DNA of 64,000 nucleotides from Sphingomonas sp. Y38-1Y (lineage in GTDB: Bacteria > Pseudomonadota > Alphaproteobacteria > Sphingomonadales > Sphingomonadaceae): the NCBI RefSeq assembly GCF_032391395.1, contig NZ_CP135916.1, positions 868,001-932,000 of the forward strand, written 5' to 3'. The notes under the pieces are model-generated. The model was given only the letters and a program-made list of their open reading frames with translations, had not been told where the DNA came from and ran no database searches. Each line of letters begins with the position of its first letter. Position 1 is the stretch's first letter. Of the stretch, positions 61,145 to 64,000 are shown one piece after another. A program made the translations under genes and the position numbers.

Positions 61145-62701
61145 ATGGTCGAACCCACCGAATCCATCCTCATCGTCGACTTCGGCAGCCAGGTGACGCA
61201 GCTCATCGCGCGGCGCGTGCGCGAGGCCGGCGTCTATTCCGAAATCGCGCCCTTCACCGCCGCCGCCGAGGCGTTCGAGCGGCTGAAGCCGGCGGGCATC
61301 ATCCTGTCGGGCAGTCCCGCCTCCGTCCTGGACGACGGAAGCCCGCGCGTGCCGCAGGTGATCTTCGACAGCGGCCTGCCCGTCCTTGGCATCTGTTACG
61401 GCCAGCAGGTGATGATGCACCAGCTGGGCGGCGCGGTGCAGAAGGGCGATTCGGGCGAGTTCGGCCGCGCCTTCATCGAGGTGGCCGAGCCCTGTGCGCT
61501 GTTCGACGGCATGTGGGGCGAGGGCGAGAGTCATCAGGTGTGGATGAGCCACGGTGACAAGGTGACCGCGCTCGCTCCCGGCTTCCGCCCCGTCGCGGCG
61601 AGCCCCGGCGCGCCCTATGCGGTGATCGCCGATGACTCGCGCCGCTATTACGCCATGCAGTTCCACCCGGAGGTCGTGCACACGCCGGACGGCGCGCGGC
61701 TGCTCGCCAATTTCGTGCGGCATGTCTGCGGCGCGTCGGGCGAATGGTCGATGGCCGAATTCCGCGCCGCCAAGATCGCCGACATCCGCGCGCAGGTGGG
61801 CAAGGGTCGGGTGATCTGCGGCCTGTCGGGCGGCGTCGATTCGGCGGTGGCGGCGGTGCTGATCCACGAGGCGATCGGCGAGCAGCTGACCTGCGTGTTC
61901 GTCGATCACGGCCTGATGCGCGCCGGCGAGGCCGATCAGGTCGTCAGCCTGTTCCGCGGCCACTACAACATTCCGCTCGTCCATGTGAACGCGGAGACGC
62001 TGTTCCTGTCAGGCCTGGCCGGGGTCACCGATCCGGAGGCCAAGCGCAAGTTCATCGGCAAGACGTTCATCGACGTGTTCGAGGACGAAGCCCGGAAGAT
62101 CGGCGGCGCTGAGTTCCTGGCGCAGGGCACGCTCTATCCCGACGTGATCGAGAGCGTCAGCTTCACCGGCGGGCCGTCGGTGACGATCAAGAGCCACCAT
62201 AATGTCGGCGGCCTGCCCGAGCGGATGGACATGAAGCTCGTCGAGCCGCTGCGCGAGCTGTTCAAGGACGAGGTGCGCGCGCTGGGCCGCGAGCTCGGCC
62301 TGCCGGAGATCTTCGTCGGCCGCCATCCGTTCCCCGGACCCGGCCTTGCCATTCGCATCCCCGGCGAGGTGACGAAGGAGCGCTGCGACATCCTGCGCAA
62401 GGCCGACGCGATCTACCTCGAAGAGATCCGGAACGCGGGGCTCTATGACGCGATCTGGCAGGCGTTCGCGGTATTGCTCCCCGTGCGGTCAGTTGGCGTG
62501 ATGGGCGATGGGCGGACCTATGACAGCGTGCTGGCGCTGCGCGCGGTCACATCGACCGACGGGATGACGGCGGAGGCGTTCGGCTTTCCGGGCGACTTCC
62601 TGCCGCGCGTTGCGACGCGGATCATCAACGAGGTGCGCGGCATCAACCGCGTAACCTATGACTATACGAGCAAGCCGCCCGGCACGATCGAGTGGGAGTG
62701 A
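61145..62701 (+). CDS. guaA: GMP synthase (glutamine-hydrolysing)
   Basis: GuaA aminates XMP to GMP. The 518-residue product has an N-terminal class I glutamine amidotransferase (GICYGQQ with the nucleophile Cys, QFHPEV with the His). The ATP pyrophosphatase domain follows ([15 protein letters not shown]-loop), then the dimerisation domain ending [10 protein letters not shown] started at ATG 61145, at the conserved [17 protein letters not shown] region; the earlier in-frame ATG at 61112 lacks support. Confidence 0.98.
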   Translation: MVEPTESILIVDFGSQVTQLIARRVREAGVYSEIAPFTAAAEAFERLKPAGIILSGSPASVLDDGSPRVPQVIFDSGLPVLGICYGQQVMMHQLGGAVQKGDSGEFGRAFIEVAEPCALFDGMWGEGESHQVWMSHGDKVTALAPGFRPVAASPGAPYAVIADDSRRYYAMQFHPEVVHTPDGARLLANFVRHVCGASGEWSMAEFRAAKIADIRAQVGKGRVICGLSGGVDSAVAAVLIHEAIGEQLTCVFVDHGLMRAGEADQVVSLFRGHYNIPLVHVNAETLFLSGLAGVTDPEAKRKFIGKTFIDVFEDEARKIGGAEFLAQGTLYPDVIESVSFTGGPSVTIKSHHNVGGLPERMDMKLVEPLRELFKDEVRALGRELGLPEIFVGRHPFPGPGLAIRIPGEVTKERCDILRKADAIYLEEIRNAGLYDAIWQAFAVLLPVRSVGVMGDGRTYDSVLALRAVTSTDGMTAEAFGFPGDFLPRVATRIINEVRGINRVTYDYTSKPPGTIEWE

Positions 62702-62710
62702 CGAAGACTT

Positions 62711-62733
62711 GAAATCCCGCGGGGCGGGATTTC
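62711..62733 (+). terminator. Hairpin after guaA
   Basis: GAAATCCCGC (62711-62720) pairs perfectly with GCGGGATTTC (62724-62733) around three bases, nine bases after the guaA stop. No T-tract follows. The rest of the 250-bp gap up to 62951 is AT-richer around 62810-62860 and shows no gene I can support. Confidence 0.6.
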
Positions 62734-62951
62734 GGCTTCGCCACTCGGCGGCGATAGCCGCCGCGGCCTAACTGATGGCCCGCTCCAAGGGAGCAATCTC
62801 AGCATTCCCTGGGAATGGCCTCTGAGGCTCTTTTCGCTCCTGTAATTTCTTGTTGCGCTTGGAGAATGAGCGCGTCCCGCGCATTGGTCTGTCGCAGACC
62901 GGCGACAGCCGGCGCACCGCAGGAACGCCACAGGACAATAGAGGAGAGCCC

Positions 62952-63365
62952 ATGTCCATCGCCCTCACGCTCGCCGCGCTGACGCTGGGTGAGATGCTGG
63001 AGCATCGAGTCACCGTCGCTCACGCCGGCACCGAGCATGCCGCCACCTATCGCGCGCGGGTCGCGCTCGACACCAAGACGATTGGCGCGCACACGCCCAA
63101 CCGCCCCTCGCGCCAGCAATGTGCCTGGACCGCGGCAGTGACGGTCGAGCGCGCGCTGGATGCGGCGCCCGCCGCCGCGCGCCCCGTCGCCACCGACCGG
63201 ACGCTGAAGGGCGTGCATCCGGGCGCCTGCCAGACCGCGCGCCCCGCGATCGAGGATAATGTCGCGCGCCGCAGCCCCGCGATCCGCGACCGGCTGGTCG
63301 CCGCGGCCGAGAATGACCGGGCGACCCTGGTTGCCGAGCTCGCGGCGATGCGTCCGAATGGGTGA
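62952..63365 (+). CDS. Small protein of unknown function upstream of a TorF-like porin
   Basis: The 137-residue product begins MSIALTLAALTLGEM, which is short for a signal peptide but may serve as one. It contains two cysteines (QQCAW, GACQT) and ends in an Ala/Arg/Glu-rich helix. GAGGAGAG precedes ATG 62952. I recognise no family. The porin gene starts inside its last codons, so the two are translationally coupled and may act together at the cell surface or periplasm. Confidence 0.7.
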   Translation: MSIALTLAALTLGEMLEHRVTVAHAGTEHAATYRARVALDTKTIGAHTPNRPSRQQCAWTAAVTVERALDAAPAAARPVATDRTLKGVHPGACQTARPAIEDNVARRSPAIRDRLVAAAENDRATLVAELAAMRPNG

Positions 63366-64000
63366 TCGGCATGGCTTGGCGCTGGTGCTTGCGATCGCGA
63401 GTGCCGGCGCTGGTGTCGGCGTCGGCGCCCCCGCGGCGCAGGCGCAGGAATTGTCGCGCCCGACCGCCTCGATCGAGGCGACGACCGACCATCGCCGCCG
63501 CGGCCTGAGCTGGAGCGACGGCGATCCGGCGCTCGATGCGATCGTCTCGGTTCCGCTGGCTGGATTGCGCGTCGATGCGCGCGCGACGACGACGCGCGGC
63601 GCGATCCGGCATGACGGCGCCGACATGGTGTTCGACGGCTCCGCGAGCTATTCGCGCGATCTGGCCAGCGGATTGTCGCTGACGGGCGGCGTCACCGGCC
63701 ACTTCTTCGCGGGCGCGGCGAGCAAGGCCGACTACGGCGAGCTCGACCTGACGCTCGGCTATGCGTTGGGGCCGCTGCAACTCGATTTGGGCGGCAGCTA
63801 TGCGCCCAAGCAGGACGCGATCGGCGGCGACAATCTCTACCTTCAGGCGCGCGCGAGCGGGTCGATCCCGCTGACGGGCATCGAGGTGGCGGCGCATGTC
63901 GGGCGGACGTCGGGGTCGACCGACGACCTGATCCGCGCCGCGCGGTTGCGGCCGGAGGGCATGAGCTATGTCGACTGGGGCGTGCGGGTGGAGCAGCGGT
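63358..64000 (+). CDS. TorF-family putative porin (partial, runs past window end)
   Basis: The frame opens at ATG 63358, overlapping the upstream stop by eight bases, and stays open for 214 codons to the window edge. A signal peptide (LALVLAIASAGAGV to APAAQAQ) is followed by SIEATTDHRRRGLSWSDGDPAL, the pattern at the start of TorF/Gcw_chp porin-like proteins (first strand then RG-x-S-x-S-DG-x-PA). Alternating strands with Gly and aromatic turns follow (GELDLTLGYALGPLQLDLGGSY). An outer-membrane beta-barrel is likely; its solute is unknown. Confidence 0.75.
   Translation, partial: MGDRHGLALVLAIASAGAGVGVGAPAAQAQELSRPTASIEATTDHRRRGLSWSDGDPALDAIVSVPLAGLRVDARATTTRGAIRHDGADMVFDGSASYSRDLASGLSLTGGVTGHFFAGAASKADYGELDLTLGYALGPLQLDLGGSYAPKQDAIGGDNLYLQARASGSIPLTGIEVAAHVGRTSGSTDDLIRAARLRPEGMSYVDWGVRVEQR

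Noticed and set aside
62768..63013. Small minus-strand frame downstream of guaA
   Set aside because: No ribosome-binding site or conserved feature, and it overlaps a plus-strand gene with a strong Shine-Dalgarno sequence.

Overview
The window reads as chromosomal DNA of a high-GC alphaproteobacterium, most likely Sphingomonas or a close relative in the Sphingomonadaceae. Evidence for this: a CcrM-type GANTC methyltransferase, class I lysyl-tRNA synthetase, the metX-metW pair, DUF4169 and DUF1206 proteins, a TorF-like porin, an alpha operon without rpsD, and several families of intergenic palindromes that I associate with sphingomonads. No tRNA, rRNA, CRISPR array, prophage or complete insertion sequence was seen.

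Layout. 1-2.4 kb: end of a Tol-Pal operon (tolA C-terminus, tolB, pal). 2.5-7.7 kb: exported hydrolases (S1/P1-type nuclease, Ntn isoaspartyl peptidase/asparaginase, two-domain M16 peptidase) and a small unknown protein. 7.9-13.8 kb: a tripartite RND efflux operon on the minus strand. 14.0-18.0 kb: a tightly overlapping riboflavin operon on the minus strand (small membrane protein, ribD, ribE, ribBX, ribH, GNAT acetyltransferase); the GTP cyclohydrolase II half of the RibB fusion is degenerate. 18.2-20.3 kb: feoAB. 20.4-24 kb: an alpha/beta hydrolase with a frameshifted N-terminus, a DUF4169 gene, ssb, a serine-hydrolase-like protein without its nucleophile, and a DUF1206 membrane protein. 24-28 kb: metX-metW facing hisC-tyrA, with a 221-bp cloverleaf palindrome between metX and hisC and a second repeat wedged between metX and metW. 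28-37.4 kb: lysK, a bestrophin-like channel, ccrM, folP, a winged-helix protein, a small lipoprotein, DUF3140, an amidohydrolase and an alpha/beta hydrolase.

37.4-58.1 kb holds the str, S10, spc and alpha ribosomal gene clusters in near-canonical order: rpsL-rpsG-fusA-tuf, rpsJ-rplCDWB-rpsS-rplV-rpsC-rplP-rpmC-rpsQ, rplNXE-rpsNH-rplFR-rpsE-rpmD-rplO-secY-adk, rpsM-rpsK-rpoA-rplQ. A secreted SRPBCC protein gene lies between adk and rpsM. Internal terminators, candidate promoters and a structured leader before rplC divide the superoperon into units. S12 carries Arg88 where most bacteria have Lys, a position tied to streptomycin resistance. 58.1-64 kb: a secreted prolyl oligopeptidase, tonB, guaA, a small unknown protein and the start of a TorF-like porin that runs off the window.

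Nothing here is a clear undescribed defence or biosynthetic system. The least explained signals are the cloverleaf 12 bp upstream of metX, the repeat that supplies both the metX stop codon and the metW ribosome-binding site, and the structured leader between rpsJ and rplC. Protein families were assigned from motifs and remembered family features; no database search was run.
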